A stretch of DNA of 64,000 bases from Tubulanus polymorphus (GCF_964204645.1 NC_134031.1:1240001-1304000), one strand, 5' to 3'. Counted from the stretch's first letter, positions 11,357 to 24,700 are shown. Notes: generated from the sequence alone by a model not told the origin. Numbers and translations are program-made.

Positions 11357-14300
11357 TCACGATCGGATTAGTTTAGTCACATTGTCGGTGAATTCATTCC
11401 TATTTCTACTACCAGCAAACTGAAAATATCAAAATAGACAAAGTGAGAAGTTTGGTCGGCTTTAAAAAGTGATAAACGCTAACAGTTGTTAGAGTTGTTA
11501 TTACCTTAATGAATGGAAACTGCGGATGAGGTGGAGTTAAATCAATAACTACAGCTATATCCATCAATCTCAACCAAACCAACTGTGCTTCTAACTGCTT
11601 CAAATATTCCACTGTATTTACACATGCCTGCATACAAATATACAAACAAACATGATCAGTTCCTTCATGAAATGTCTGCCTTAAATAGTTACCTAAATAT
11701 TTCAGGTTTTATATGTACCTTCTGTAATGCTGTAGGCTGTTGAGCGCTTAAGTAAGGAACGCATGACTCTAAAACATCACTACAAGCTTTACCACGAATA
11801 TCCAACTGTTCACGAATAAAACAATTAAGCAGTTAATTCAAGTAAATTTGCTGTGTTTGTAGATTGATTAGTAAATTTGATGTTTTACCTTTTTACAAAG
11901 TCTTCCTAAACCGGTCAATAACGCCAACTGCAGTTTATAAGCTACTGTGAATTTGTACGTCTGACCAGATTTAAAACTAATCATTGAAAAAAAAGAAATG
12001 AATATCAATCAATTTCGTGTTTGACAGCTGCTGCTCTCTGCCGGACGGAGGAACGATGATCACTTACCTTATCACAGACTGAGATCTCAGGAAACTATTC
12101 ACTTTCGGTAATGCCACTTTTCTTACTCTTTGATTCAGAAAATCACCGCAAACTTCACCCAACTCTTCTAATGTATGAAATGCCTGCAAAAAGACATCCT
12201 CGACAGTCAAACTAGCTTAAGCATTCATCACATTACTGAAGTCGCATCTATTTTTGAGTTCGAATTCAATTTACTGAATGTAAGTTCTTGTTTACATTAG
12301 TTGTAAACATAATTATCGTCCTATCTATAATTACTGAAGTAACTTCACAGCATAACAGTCAAAATCATTTAGATTCTAGAGGTGGAAATTGAGATGATCA
12401 CCGACCTTCAGAACGACTTGAGGATTCTCATCTTTGAGACGTTCAACTAAAGGCGGCCATAGTTTGTGAACGATTGGAAGTAATTCATCTGAAACAAGAA
12501 TAAAACAGTTTATCTTCGTGACGTTTTAAATAATAGAAAATCATGAGTATTTGATGCAGGAGACATGAGTTACCTTGATACAGGTGTAAAACCTGTGAAC
12601 CTATGACAACAGTATCTAATGCTAACAATCGTATCCGTATGATCTCATGAGACATTAAATGAACACAGCGTTCGAGAACTTGTACGACTATTTTCACATG
12701 AGTCGGAGCTTCCTTCTTTCCCTCCTCCTCATCAGCAGTGGCGGTATCTTCATCATCATTCAGTGTATCGTTAGTTTCATCCTCGTTTTCATCGATATCG
12801 CGACATGATGCGATTTCGTGATCTCGTCGACGCGTGATGAAAAACTGTTTCAGATCTTCAGCCGTGAATTCGCGAACCGTCGGATCATCAACCGATTCAT
12901 TCTGTATGATACAATACACAACACGAGTTCAAGGATTACAGCTCTTCACGTGTATGACTGGCAGAGACTGATATTGATCTCAGTATTTCAGAGTTTATGA
13001 GCAAAACCTACAGTTAATAAGATAAAAACCCACTATCTACAGATTAAAAGAATTTAAAAACAAGAATTTATTTATTCAATCTAAAATATATAGAATACTC
13101 GACGTTCTCAAACCTGACGATGATCTCTAGGGTGAGATCGAAACGTCGTGTCTTCTATATATTTTAGATTGAATAAATAAATTCTTGTTTTTAAATTCTT
13201 TTAATCTGTAGATAGTGGGTTTTTATCATATTATCTGTTCACCACGTTTGAGTGTGGTTATCGTTCTAAAGCCTACAGTTGATGATATAACAGTTTATTC
13301 TGAAATTTTCGACAAAACTTCATCATCAGAGAAATGAGAATAACATAGTGAAAACTTCGAAACTGTCAGAATAAACTTTTATATCATCACGTGGGTATTG
13401 TTCATGAACTTTAAGCGTTGTTTTCTTTGGTTTCCTGAAATGGAAGCCAAGTCATTCACGACACATACAGTAGTTTTCTAATTTCTCTCATCGACTTACT
13501 TCATTTCTAGCTTTGTCATCGGCCGGAAACCAGCGTTTGATCGCTAGAACTAAACTGTACAAAACCTGCATGAACAATACACCTTCATTGCCGTAATTAT
13601 CATCTAGACAATCCAATATCTGAAATTAATTACACAATGTATTTGAATTAAACTTTTTGTCCCAGCTACATGTATCTGAGTAGGAGATCACAGACAGGGG
13701 CTTGTCACAATGGTTAATATAATTCAAATTATCTTACGACCTGTAACAACTTGGCCCATGCACCGGTGATTGGTGACAATGAAATAGGCGCTTCATAAAT
13801 GTCGCAGTTTATCTATGATTATTAATGTATGGGTCCGCTCTAATGACCACAATCCCCGTACAGTCAACCCCCCGATATACCGCCCTCCCGATATACCGCC
13901 ACCCCTCCTCTAGCGCCAGGTTTTCTCCATCTCTATAAAAATAAGTAGTAAAACACCCCGATATACCGCCATACTCTCTATACCGCCAAAATCGTTCTGC
14001 ACCGATGAGGGCGGTATATCGGGGGTTGACTGTATATATAAAATAACCGCTGGATAGTGGTTCCACGCTTTATGAATTGTGAAGTTCCTCTGAAAGAGAC
14101 TTACATCGAGTACAATGTGATAGATGTACGGCAGTAACTGAACGTCGCAATGTTCTAACATAGCTTTCAACACGAGAGGTGTTCGTGGATTCCGCGATAG
14201 ATGTCTCAATTTTAGAGATATCAAATTCGCCAAATAGTCGCAATTCTGACAGATCAGATCATTCAACGAGCTACAATAATAAACAATGGATTCAAAGTTA

Positions 14301-17300
14301 GATTGAGATAATGATCAATTGGAAGGGGTGGCTCCACTTTCTGCCCATTTACAAATCTCCTGAGCTTTCCCTGATTTTTCCATGTGTTAACACAAAATTC
14401 CCTGAGTGAATCAGAGAGATTTTTAGGCTTAAAATATTACAATTCAATCATTTTTCATTGAATCTTATGTTGATAAAGAAACGTGTGGTCAACAGCATCA
14501 TCCGAATTCCCTGAGTTTTCCAGGTTTTTGGTAGAATTTTTCAAATTCCCCGAGTTTTCCCTGTTTTTTTCTGATTCCTTCAGTCGGCATATGATGGATT
14601 TGTGAAGGTACCTGTATCGACAAGAGTTGCAGATATCTAACAATGTGTTGTAAGCAGTTTGACTGATTAAACTATAATCATCACCGAGTTTCTCCATCAG
14701 AGGATACAAAACATCGATTAAACTGTTCTTAAAGTCCACACCGAGCACCTACAAATAAATTAACAAAACATTCAGAAAGAAAGCTCATCATTCTACAATA
14801 ACTGATACAGTACAGTAGTGTAAGGTACCTTAGCGAAGTTTCCGAGACCCTCAATGAGCAGACACGTCTGTAAGATACTGTCATGAAGTATCAGCGGTGT
14901 TGTGTTAGTTTGTTGAATTGTCGCTATAGCTAACAGTTCATCGACGCTACACCGCTGCTGCTGCTGCTGCTGCTGCTCCTGCTGCCAGTGATTTTGATCA
15001 CAGTTGCGCTGATAAGTAGAAGAACAAGTTGAATTCCATAAAGTGTCCGACAAATATTCACTAATCACTGCACTGAAAAATACAACAAATATAATTCACA
15101 GCAACATCAAACTAATAAATCCCAGAGATGCATACATATATACACACATACCTGACTACTCGCTGATCAACAGATGTGATCTGTTTCTCAGTAAACAGAG
15201 TATTGTCATTGATGCGTCCAGTTAATCCAAACACAATTTCATTAATCACTAATATCGCTTGTTTTCTGTAAACACTTGATGCGTGAACTTGTTCCAAGAA
15301 ATGATCCAAAAGCACATCGATATCACCTAGAAATCAGAGAGAAATATACACAACCTGACCAGCAGTGACCGGGAGTAGTGACCAATGAATGACTTACCGT
15401 AATATCCCAGACATCTACAAGCCGTTAGTAATTGTTTTTGTATGTTCTTATCCGTGAAATATTTAAAAGATTTCATCGGCAGTTGAATATAGCAGTCCTG
15501 CGCTGTAATATTGATAGCATCGGTTGGAACTGAAACGACGTAATACATACCGGGGTAATACATTAATCAGATACATTTATCAGTGTAGGTAATACATTTA
15601 TCAGTGTGTCATTAGGTACTTTCAGTGCTTTCACATATTACGGTATTACCTGTAGATAGAGTATCAGATAATACTTTGATCTGTGAAGATGGATCCAGTT
15701 CTAGTGATTGTAACAGAGCGATCGACAGACGTTCTAAATGACTGTATGACTGCAGTAGACTGCTTACTCTTGTCCCTACACAAATATACAGAAAACAGTG
15801 AACTTTAAGAGAGAAACTCTTGGTAGAGCAAACTCTGAATGTGGGATATTTGTAAATTACCGAGAAGTTTCAGATATCCTGTTAGTAACTGAAGAGTTGA
15901 TAGTATGACATCATCACCTGAAAAAAAGTCGATTCAAATATTGATTTGAAGTTTGAAACCATTAAATAAACACTCTGTGTTGATGATATAGAAATTCCTT
16001 CCTTTTTTTAAGAAAGGTTAAAAGTTAATGATTTATCTTTCGTTGTTAAGAATTGATAATATAGAAATTTTAACACTTCTTCCTTTCGTCAGTACTTTAT
16101 CTACCATTAACGATTTATCTTTCGATGTCATCTTTATTCCTGCAGAGTGGAATTCTAGCTAACCGAAAAAAGAACCTGGGACCGCAACCCCGAACGGTTA
16201 CCTGCAGTTCTGATAACTCGAGGTAGACTGGTCAGTAAAACGAGCAGATTCTCTTCCAGAATTTCTAGCAACAATTTGTTCGTTTTTTCATCTTGAGCCG
16301 CTTCAAAATTCTTCAATGCATCGTGACTAGCTCGTTTAACACTTGAATATTCATCACCGATAAATGATACAAGAACTTCTAACAGTTTAGGGACACTTTT
16401 CACCAAAATTCTGTAAAATAATCAGTTACATTACAATTACATATACTCCTTATGAATTTTTTCGGTTGACAAGTACAATGTATTAATTAGAATGATAGAG
16501 TGAAACCCGCTTATGCTTGGTCAGTTCGGGTGGATCAAATACAATCAGTTTATGAGGAGATAACCAAATAAAACATCATATTTCAGATATATTGATGTAT
16601 AGATGGATCATACAATCAATACTATCCAGATTGTGGAGCGGTATGGCCGAGCGGTTAGAGCGTTCGACTCTGGGAAGCCAGGTCGTTGGTTCGAACCCCG
16701 TACATTGCTGTAGTGTCCTCGGGCAAGATACTTATCCTCATTGCCTCTCTCCACCCAGGAGTAAAGCGCTCCGAGCAGCCTGGCTGGATTTAGCCCTATA
16801 TAAGACACATATTATTATTATTATATATATAGATTTGATCAAACTCCAAGATGGTTTGACTGTAAACACTTATGTAGAAGTGTAAGATAAAACTGTAGCT
16901 CTGAACTTACTTCGAAGAGTTATTTAAAAGCTGTTTTGCCCACTCTATTGCTGCGAGACGTATTTTCCATTGACTGTGACCGATCACAAATGTAGCAACG
17001 CGAGTTATTAAAACATGTAATTTATCAGCAGTTTCACGCGCCCATTTCTCATCTCTAACTATCACCAAATCTTTAAGCTTTTCATTCATCAGTCCTGCAA
17101 AAGAACAGATTCAATATTCATCTGAATCATTCTACTACAGTTTGATGTAGAGTAAAAAGCAAGGTTTACCACCACTATTATTGTCGCTTGTCTTTAATTC
17201 CAGTTCAGTCATTCGTAGTAATTCATCATTTAATATGAAAGTGACGATCTTCGACCAGGAATGAAGCGCCAACTAGAAATTAGAAGGACATATTAAATGG

Positions 17301-18921
17301 GTCACGTTGGATTATCGAGAATAATGTAGCTTGTACACCATACAAACCTGAATCAATGAAATGCCTTGTTTGGTATCAGTAGTGATAACCTGTACGAGAC
17401 CAATAGCGATTCCTGGTAGAAATGAGGCTGCTATGTTACTAGTATTCCACTCCTCACCTTCAAATAAAACATTTGATTCATCACAACTCAAACAGTCAAC
17501 CTCCTGTGTACCACCTGTCACATTGGTGATTTAAGATTTTGCTGGTATAGAGAGTATGGCGGTAGATCAGGGGTTTGGAAGGACGGGGGATTGATTTAAC
17601 GACAAAAATCTGTACCTGGCAAAAATCTTCAACATGATGAAGTTGGCCAGTAATAAGTAGAAGTAGAAATACCTTGTTGTTTACAGTGTGTGAGTTCTAA
17701 TAAACTCTCAACTGCTGCAGTTCGTAATGATTTCAGTTTTTCATGCTGCGCGAATCCAATCATTAAACTAATCGCGTGACCGATCAACGCCAGATTCTCA
17801 TTACAGAAAAACGCTTTCAAAACACTGGAAAATATTCCATCAAAACCATTAAACCTAATATCAAAATGAGTTCAGAACATGTGCATCTCTAATTACATAG
17901 TCAGGTACTTACTTTTGATCTGAACGATTTAATAAGGTTTTTATGAGACAAACAGAATAGAACTTTTCTTCTTCACTGACTGGAAAAAAGAAAATAAATC
18001 AAATTTGCAATATATTGTTTTTTATATTTAAACATCCAAATTTAGAATTGGTATATGTCTTACGATTTCTAGCTGCAGTTGGCGTGTAATGCGGAGATGG
18101 CCCCTGAGTCGTTGAACGATGTTGAGATGGCCCCAGGATGATCGTATAAGCCGTGAAAACGTCGATGAATAATTTCGGGATTCGGATCATAGTTCGTTCC
18201 ACGACGTATCGAATACATTCAGTCACAGAGCAGAATAATTCCTCAGAGCTGAAAAATGAACAATATCAAATTCAAAATAAGTTTAAAAACCTAATCTTTA
18301 TTCTGGACAGAGTTTCATGAAGGAAATCGACTTAAAGTAAACATGGTGGCTACGAGTTAGTTATCTAATCATTGGTGGTATTAAGCTTTTATAATCAGAC
18401 GGGTTTAAACCATCCTTGTGGCTTGTGAAAATATCTGATCATGAAACTAAACCACTAGTCTGTGGTCGATTAGGTAATTAACTAACCACATAGATGATAG
18501 ACAGGTTACCGCACTGACTAGGTGCTCACTGACCTGGAAACTTAGGGAATCAGAAGAATCAGGGAATTTTGACGAATTTTTTTGAGTTACTAAATCAAAT
18601 TGAAAAGTTAATCATTTACTTTCTAAACTGACTGATAACTTATTTTGTAAAACAAATCAATTATCTATTGTCATTTTGTGAATGTGATATTTATTGATGT
18701 TAATTATTCAGGAAATAAATGAATAAATGTTGTTTATGGGCTACTCACATTTTCAGTTGTTGTTTGAGTATAAGCTGAAGTGGGAATATGATATAAAGTT
18801 GCATGTCTTGTAGTTCGTCATCTTTACATTTTTTCAGCGTTGCTCGCAATTTCTCGACGCTTTCAACTGAAAATGATTTCGTCAACTCGACACAAATCGG
18901 TTTTAACTCGTGAAATGACAT
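11357..18921 (-). CDS. TTI1: TELO2-interacting protein 1 (TTT complex HEAT-repeat scaffold)
   Basis: Scaffold of the TELO2-TTI1-TTI2 complex that, with HSP90/R2TP, stabilises PIK-related kinases (mTOR, ATM, ATR, DNA-PKcs, SMG1). 23 exons by phase: 18749-18921, 18064-18248, 17913-17979, 17673-17824, 17348-17514, 17170-17272, 16911-17094, 16202-16410, 15861-15917, 15650-15775, 15398-15529, 15152-15326, 14829-15072, 14612-14748, 14105-14270, 13500-13619, 12574-12901, 12406-12488, 12068-12183, 11889-11976, 11719-11805, 11505-11627, 11357-11419. They total 1094 residues (human 1089). Homology runs end to end: KPICVELTKSFSVESVEKL at the N-terminus, ASFLPGIAIGL, RQLLGYYG-like CRCLGYYG, YRKQAILVINEIV, LERCVHLMSHEI and DLTPPHPQFPF. 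Oddities: a Gln-rich run near residue 610 coded by CTG/CAG repeats, and an in-phase extra candidate exon at 13738-13812. Confidence 0.97.
13021..13227. mobile_element. Fold-back element: perfect 75-bp inverted repeat
   Basis: Arms 13021-13095 and 13153-13227 are exact reverse complements over 75 bp, around a 57-bp loop that itself contains GACGTT...AAACGTC. Such a perfect hairpin suggests a recent fold-back/MITE insertion or an inverted duplication. It lies in the TTI1 intron between the exons at 13500 and 12901. Confidence 0.85.
13861..14032. mobile_element. TA-flanked MITE (pogo/Tigger-like), CAGTCAACCCCCGATATACC family
   Basis: Flanked by TA on each side. The left end CAGTCAACCCCCCGATATAC and right end GTATATCGGGGGTTGACTG are inverted repeats. 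The CCCGATATACCGCC block is repeated inside. TTI1 intron; a related, interrupted copy is at 28294-28671. Confidence 0.75.
16634..16831 (+). mobile_element. tRNA-derived SINE
   Basis: The 5' part is tRNA-like with an A box (TGGCCGAGCGG) and a B box (GGTTCGAACCC) at the usual spacing for internal RNA polymerase III promotion. It is followed by a tRNA-unrelated body (CTCGGGCAAGATACTTATCC, CTCCACCCAGGAGTAA) of the type seen in widespread animal SINEs. The tail is TTATTATTATTATATATATA. It is inserted antisense in the TTI1 intron between the exons at 16911 and 16410. The 3' half of the tRNA acceptor stem is not preserved, so this is not a functional tRNA gene. Confidence 0.8.
18310..18520. repeat. 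Dispersed repeat with imperfect inverted halves
   Basis: In the first TTI1 intron. Contains AGTTTCATGA near the left end and ATCATGAAACTAAACCACT near the right, plus TTAGGTAATTAACTAACCAC. A related stretch (TTTAGTTTCACGATCGGATA, TTAGGTAACTAACTAC) occurs at about 61185-61275. Function unknown. Confidence 0.4.
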
Positions 18922-19928
18922 GACTTTCGTTCACCCAGTCCTGGTCGTCTCCACAGGGTACATCAGACACTAAGGACTACAAGGTTATTGGTGAAAACTC
19001 AAAGAACTTCGAACGAAGCTCTCACTCTCAGTTCATTGCGAACTACAAATCGATAATTCAATTATTAATGGGACTCGTTGTGTTGATTATTCTCCTGAGG
19101 TTAACTTGCTTTAATTGCGTCACTAATAACAGAATGACAATTCCTCAAAGATGACCAATCTCCTTATTTCGATCAATTCGTAAAAAAATTAATCGGGGAC
19201 ATATCATTATTGAGGAGTGCTAATCTGGGGACATATGATGAATATAGACGGCTTTGTCAAACTAAAACAAGTCTAAGGATTTATACAGGTTCAGGTATTG
19301 GACTTTAGTTCAGCGGCGAGTAAATATTTTTTCCTAGGTGAGAATATGCCAAGTGCCACTGAACACATGAACACATACGACCGCAATCCGGGGAAAGTGG
19401 AAACTGCAATGAATGGAAACAGCTTAGTTAATGTCTATTTCAACATGACTTGAGAGCACATCACTCATCATCATTAGGACCTGAGAAAGGACTGGCAGGT
19501 GACCTAACATCGACTCTATCCATTCTTCACTGTATTCAAGGATTGCAAAAGTCTGCATTAAAGGGGGTTCATGAGAGAGGATCGACTCTATACGGAGCCC
19601 CTGTGCTAATTATACCTCAAAATCTCTATGGTTTCAATGATTGTCCTACTTATGTATATATTTAGGTCTCCTCGTTTGGGAAAGTGTCCCTGGTATCCTA
19701 AGTGTCCCTGCATCCTAAGAAGAAATTGTGATACTGAATCGATTCACAGTCAATACGTCACCGAAATACGGGTTTCAAATGATAGGTCATTTCAGTTTGC
19801 ACACTACAAATCTTATTCTAGGGCGAATTCTTATTGTATAATTTAATTTAATCATTTGGAATCTCTGGATGCCAATCCGCCCGACCACCGTCGATCATTT
19901 CAAAACATTACATTACTAGGCTTACAAT
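18922..19928. other. Intergenic region upstream of TTI1
   Basis: About 1 kb holding the TTI1 5' flank on the right of its ATG and the GPCR 3' flank. Two short plus-strand frames (19450-19665 and 19628-19846) have no initiator context, domain or repeat signature. I see no gene here. Confidence 0.4.
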
Positions 19929-20936
19929 TTACTTGCCACCAAACAGCGTCGTGCGCGCAGTTTTTCTGAAACTTCTACTCGCGATCATATAAATGATAAA
20001 ATTAATCGCTGAATCGATTGGAGTCAAATTGTTTAAAACGACGAACATTTTCCACATCGTCGGTGTGATTTCGTATTTAACAAAATAGTTGAAAATTCTG
20101 GAAATAATTGTCGGTGATTCGCAGACGAGATAAATAACTGTAGCTATGATCACTAGTTGTGTAGCTTTTGTGTTTGCATTCGTTTCCGTTTTCGGCGTCG
20201 ATGACGCCATGGATTTTCTATTTTTTATAGAACGACTGATCGACCACAGCAAAATCGTGTTTGCCAACATGAGAATTATCATCGGCGCGTTAACTGTAAC
20301 TATCAAATAAATCACCGTGGAGCTCAGGTCCATTGATTTATCTTTCTCGAATTTAAGATAAGTCGCGCTCGACGACGACGAATCTTCCGGACATTTAATC
20401 GGGATAATACGACCACCGAAATAACGATCGATATAAATCCCCGCCGATACGATCACAATTATCGCTATACTTAAATTAACAAACTTTCTACCGACGTTTC
20501 GTCTGGACCAGAACGGCAATAAAACGTGCAAGCACCGAACAACTGCCGATAGAACTACCATCCAATTACGAATGTTCACCGTTGACTTGTAGCTGGCGAC
20601 GCTGAGCCAGTTCCAGATTGGAAAGATGCCAAAATCCGGTCGACGAAACACTTCATCTCCATTGATCATTTGGAAAATAAGTCGACGCAATGGTCTATCG
20701 AGAAATATGTTTAAAAGATACACCGTATCGGCTATCGACAGCAGTGTGAGCAGATAAATAGCCTGCCCGCTTTCCGTCATTTTTCGAAGAACAAAAATTC
20801 CAAAAACGTTCAAAAATATACCCAAAATACAGATTGTACCGATACCGTACGATACGGCATAATGATAGTAGACTTGTAATTCATCAATCGGACATCGAGA
20901 ATAATTCATAGCGCGCGAGTGGCTGCGTTTAGACAT
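19929..20936 (-). CDS. Rhodopsin-like GPCR, single exon, divergent
   Basis: 335 residues in one exon with seven hydrophobic segments in the rhodopsin-like pattern. TM1 is at about 28-52 (GTICILGIFLNVFGIFVL), TM2 has LLSIADTVYLL, and TM3 ends with RCLHV in place of DRY. TM6 (LVIIATVIYLVCESPTI) has the CxxP-like feature and TM7 ends DSAINFIIY in place of NPxxY. The long second extracellular loop has a serine run and a Cys. The profile is like invertebrate peptide-receptor relatives (FMRFamide-receptor-like), but the ligand cannot be named. An internal Met nine residues in is an alternative start. Confidence 0.85.
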   Translation of the reverse strand: MSKRSHSRAMNYSRCPIDELQVYYHYAVSYGIGTICILGIFLNVFGIFVLRKMTESGQAIYLLTLLSIADTVYLLNIFLDRPLRRLIFQMINGDEVFRRPDFGIFPIWNWLSVASYKSTVNIRNWMVVLSAVVRCLHVLLPFWSRRNVGRKFVNLSIAIIVIVSAGIYIDRYFGGRIIPIKCPEDSSSSSATYLKFEKDKSMDLSSTVIYLIVTVNAPMIILMLANTILLWSISRSIKNRKSMASSTPKTETNANTKATQLVIIATVIYLVCESPTIISRIFNYFVKYEITPTMWKMFVVLNNLTPIDSAINFIIYMIASRSFRKTARTTLFGGK

Positions 20937-21769
20937 TGTGCTTTAGAAAATGTGTGGAAAGTTGATAATGAATGATGAAGCGCGTAATACTCTTCATCTG
21001 AAAGGGATATGAATGTTATATGAGATCTTGATATTGTGTTTATAATACAAAAGCATTGATTTACCAATTTATCATTTGTTCATTTTCTCTAAATTGGATT
21101 TGCCGTCGCATTCGACACGACTCTGAAATTCCGATTAAGTTGAATGAAATGAGGGACATGTGAATAGACGGTTTATAAATGAAATTGCCGATGTAAAAGT
21201 TTTCCGTAGAACTTTATGTTGCAAATATAATTTAGCTAGAAATATCGCAGATAAAATTGTTTCAAATACACGACTATATCGCGACAGGAAAGTAAAGAGT
21301 GTAAACTGGATATTTCATCAGAATCAGTCACATTTAGATCGGGTTCGAAACTGGTCCGTTCCTGTTCGTGCTCAGAATCATAGATCGCCATTTATTCAAA
21401 AGTGACTTTATCCGTTTCTCATATTCATAGCCAAGAATAGGAATTAGAAGATGGTGCTCGAATCCCTGACACCGGCGCCTCTAGTCAGAGCCGCGAGGGT
21501 TCGAACCAAATTATCCTCCATTAAGCATCCAATAGCTCTAATTCATATGTATCGATTATCGAAACATCGCACCACTAAATTCTAAAGACTGAACCGCTGT
21601 GACCGATATTTTATTTTAAAAAAAGCGATAAGAACGTCTTACATATAAATTAAACAGTGGAGGAGAAATGAACAATTTCATATTTCAATATATACGTTTA
21701 AATTGTTGCCTCTTTCCCGATTAATGAAACAAAATGTAGTTTTATCTCAAACGTATTGTTTACAAGTTG
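20937..21769. other. Intergenic region between the GPCR and the TSP1/Ig/EGF gene
   Basis: 5' flank of the GPCR and 3' flank of the next gene. An AATAAA on the minus strand (21610-21615) suits as that gene's poly(A) signal. A B-box-like GGGTTCGAACC near 21498 hints at a decayed tRNA-derived element but no A box is evident. A plus-strand 81-codon frame at 21160 has no protein features. Confidence 0.4.
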
Positions 21770-24700
21770 TTAAGATTGTCTATTGGCCATTTCATGTGTA
21801 AGCTGTTGGTCTATTGTTTTATGATCAGTAGTCAGATAAGGTTCTTTCAGCTCATCAGATCGGTGTTGATGGTCGTCGTCGGTGTTTTCGATTTTATTCA
21901 TCATTCTTGCGACTAAGTTTCCTCCTCTCTTCGACGGTGACGGAGTTCGAAGAGCCGCCGCGTGGGTTGTAGGATTTTCAGCGCCAGTAGTAAATCCGCT
22001 CTGTCTAGATGTACTACTAACGGTGTCATCACGAACTGTGACCACGGCGGCGTTGATATTCTCCAAATCATGTCCACCGGCAGCAGTAGCGACATCAGAT
22101 TCGATGTAATCGTTAAGACGTATTTGTGTATCGCTACTGCTCAATCGCTTGCCTCCCGCGCGGTGTTTCAGACCAAATGATTCATTTCTATCGTCGAATC
22201 TCGTGAATGTGGACCCAGTGTTCGCGCGTGTATCTGTTCTATTCGAGGTCGTCGGTTTCCTAATCTCAATCGGTATTTCATACCCGTCATCGTGCATGAA
22301 ATAATCACCTCGTTTATTCATATATCTCCCACTAAACTGATCGATAGTTTCGTATTCATTTTCCTTCGAATTTAAGAATCTCAGTTTCTTTTTGATGCGG
22401 TTTTTGTCCTCGGATTCCGGTGATTTGTGAACGAACGGAAACTTGTTTTTCGGGGTGGAACTTGTGAGAATCTCGGCGTAGATCGGTTCTGTTGCGGCTG
22501 CTGTTTGATTGTGGAATCTGATGAACTCTTGAGCTGAGATCTCTTGAAGGGAATCATCCATCGATACGACCGAACTAGCGACACTTAACAATACATCAGT
22601 GGAAACTATCTTCTTCGTGGGGGTCACAACTGATTCATTGTAATTCTCATTCATCTGAAACAATTAGATGTGTAAAATCAAGACTCAGTTCTACAGTGGT
22701 GAGTAAAACGTGACTAATGCATCACTCTGGAATTGACTTGACCAAAATGTGTAACTGGCACCCAAAATTTAGTTTTTAATATTGGATTTCCTAAAAAAAA
22801 CTAGACCATTTGTACTTTGTTCACGTCTGATATGAATGTAAAACAGGTTGATTACCTGCTGTTGCCCATCATTTATTAAATCTGTCGTTAAGACTTCGTT
22901 TTGGTTTTGAGATTGTTCGTCTGCTTGTCTTTCGTGTAACTTGTCGTCAGACAAATTGGCAGCGTCAATGACTCCCCAAAATTCTAAAATCACAAGATTA
23001 AACATCGTCAAAAACAAGACCCCGGCCGAACCGATCTTTCTAACCATATACCGACATTCACTTACTGTTTTCGCTCAGATCTTTCAAAGGGTTGTCAACA
23101 GTTGCGTAATCACGTAGAAAATCTTTTGATCTTTTGTGTCTAAAAATGAGGACATTATCATGCAAAATTGATATTGAGAACTGTTTTTACGGAGGAGCAA
23201 AATATACCATATATGACCATATGATTTATATCACAGCCATACGATTTGTTTTCTGAGTCGAAACTTCGACTTAAAACTAGAAATTACGACTTCAAACACT
23301 CGAAATTTCGACATATTTAATTTATCTATTAATTTTTAACTTAATTCAGTCGAATTTTACCTGATGTAGCAGCATAAACCAATAGCAGACATCATAGCGA
23401 TGAATCCTCCAATAGCGGCGCCCCAATTTATCACTTCACGCGGAATCACTGCAAGTTGAAATATGTAAATCATCGACCGGGAATCAGGGGACTGAAACGG
23501 CACGATAGATCTTACCTGATTCACAGAAAACTCCCTGGTATCCAGCCTGGCATTTACATTCGAAATGGAAGTATGGTTTATCGACTGTATCCCCGAATTC
23601 AATACACTGTCCATTATTCATACACGGCTGACTATTACAAGTCGAAACCTCTGAAACCAGTTACAATATAAAAATACTTTAACAGAAAAACTTTCAAAAA
23701 CCCTGATGTCATGACGTCATATATGTCACATCATCATGTCGACTCGTCGATTCATACATAGCTCTAATCGTCTGGTCAGCGTGGCTGAATGGATGGGGTG
23801 ACCACAACCGAGGCCAGGGCCACTTGATTGGCCCAGTCCATGAACAACTTTGATTCTATAGTCAATATAACAACGAAACACCAGTCTTAGGATTGAAAAC
23901 CACTTCTGGAGTTAAGCTGCTGGTTCTGGGTTAGGAGATCGACACACGCGTTTTCATACCGCACAAAAGCTTTTCCATTTAAACTGTTTCTGTATCTACT
24001 AACTAATTGATTGTTCTGGTTTGTCTGTATTTCACCACTACACGTACCGATCGGATTGTCAGACGTTTCAATTTCTCCAGCCTTGTCAATAACGATACAA
24101 TGATAACTTCCTTGGTCGAATAATTCGACGTGGTCGACTATCAGGAATTTACCATCGATTCGATATCTATGAATGGAAAATTAATACGTCGTGTGAGTTA
24201 GTCAGTGAATACTGAATCCACGGAGAGGTCGGGGTTTGCGGTGACCGAAAATAAAGCTCACGCTTATGTTTGTTAGATCAGAATCCTCGCCCGAATACAT
24301 CAGCGATACGCCCTCTTTTATCGATTATGGCACCTACCCAGCATCTGTCAAGGTCGCATCAATTTTCTGTCCTTTCGGTGAAATCCAGTACATATCAACA
24401 GGGGTCATATTTACTGGATATTTACATTCTAACCGCACCGCTCCTCCTTCATTCACTAACTTCACACCATCGACAGCACCTTAAAACAAAAATCAAGAAA
24501 CATTTTTAAATTGAGATCAATTTCTTTATGATTTCTAGTATCTATAATATGAAACAACTCGTATATACCGATATTACAAGCTTGAAGTAGACACGATTTC
24601 TGTTCTGTGCTTGAACCCAAACAGTGTATGATGAATTCTCCGGTGACCGGGTGCGTGCAGGTGCGACTTCGAGACATCGTTCCCTTTCCGCAGGTTACAG

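Noticed and set aside
16634-16720. Functional tRNA gene
   Set aside because: A and B boxes are present but the 3' acceptor strand is replaced by a SINE body and a TTA-repeat tail.
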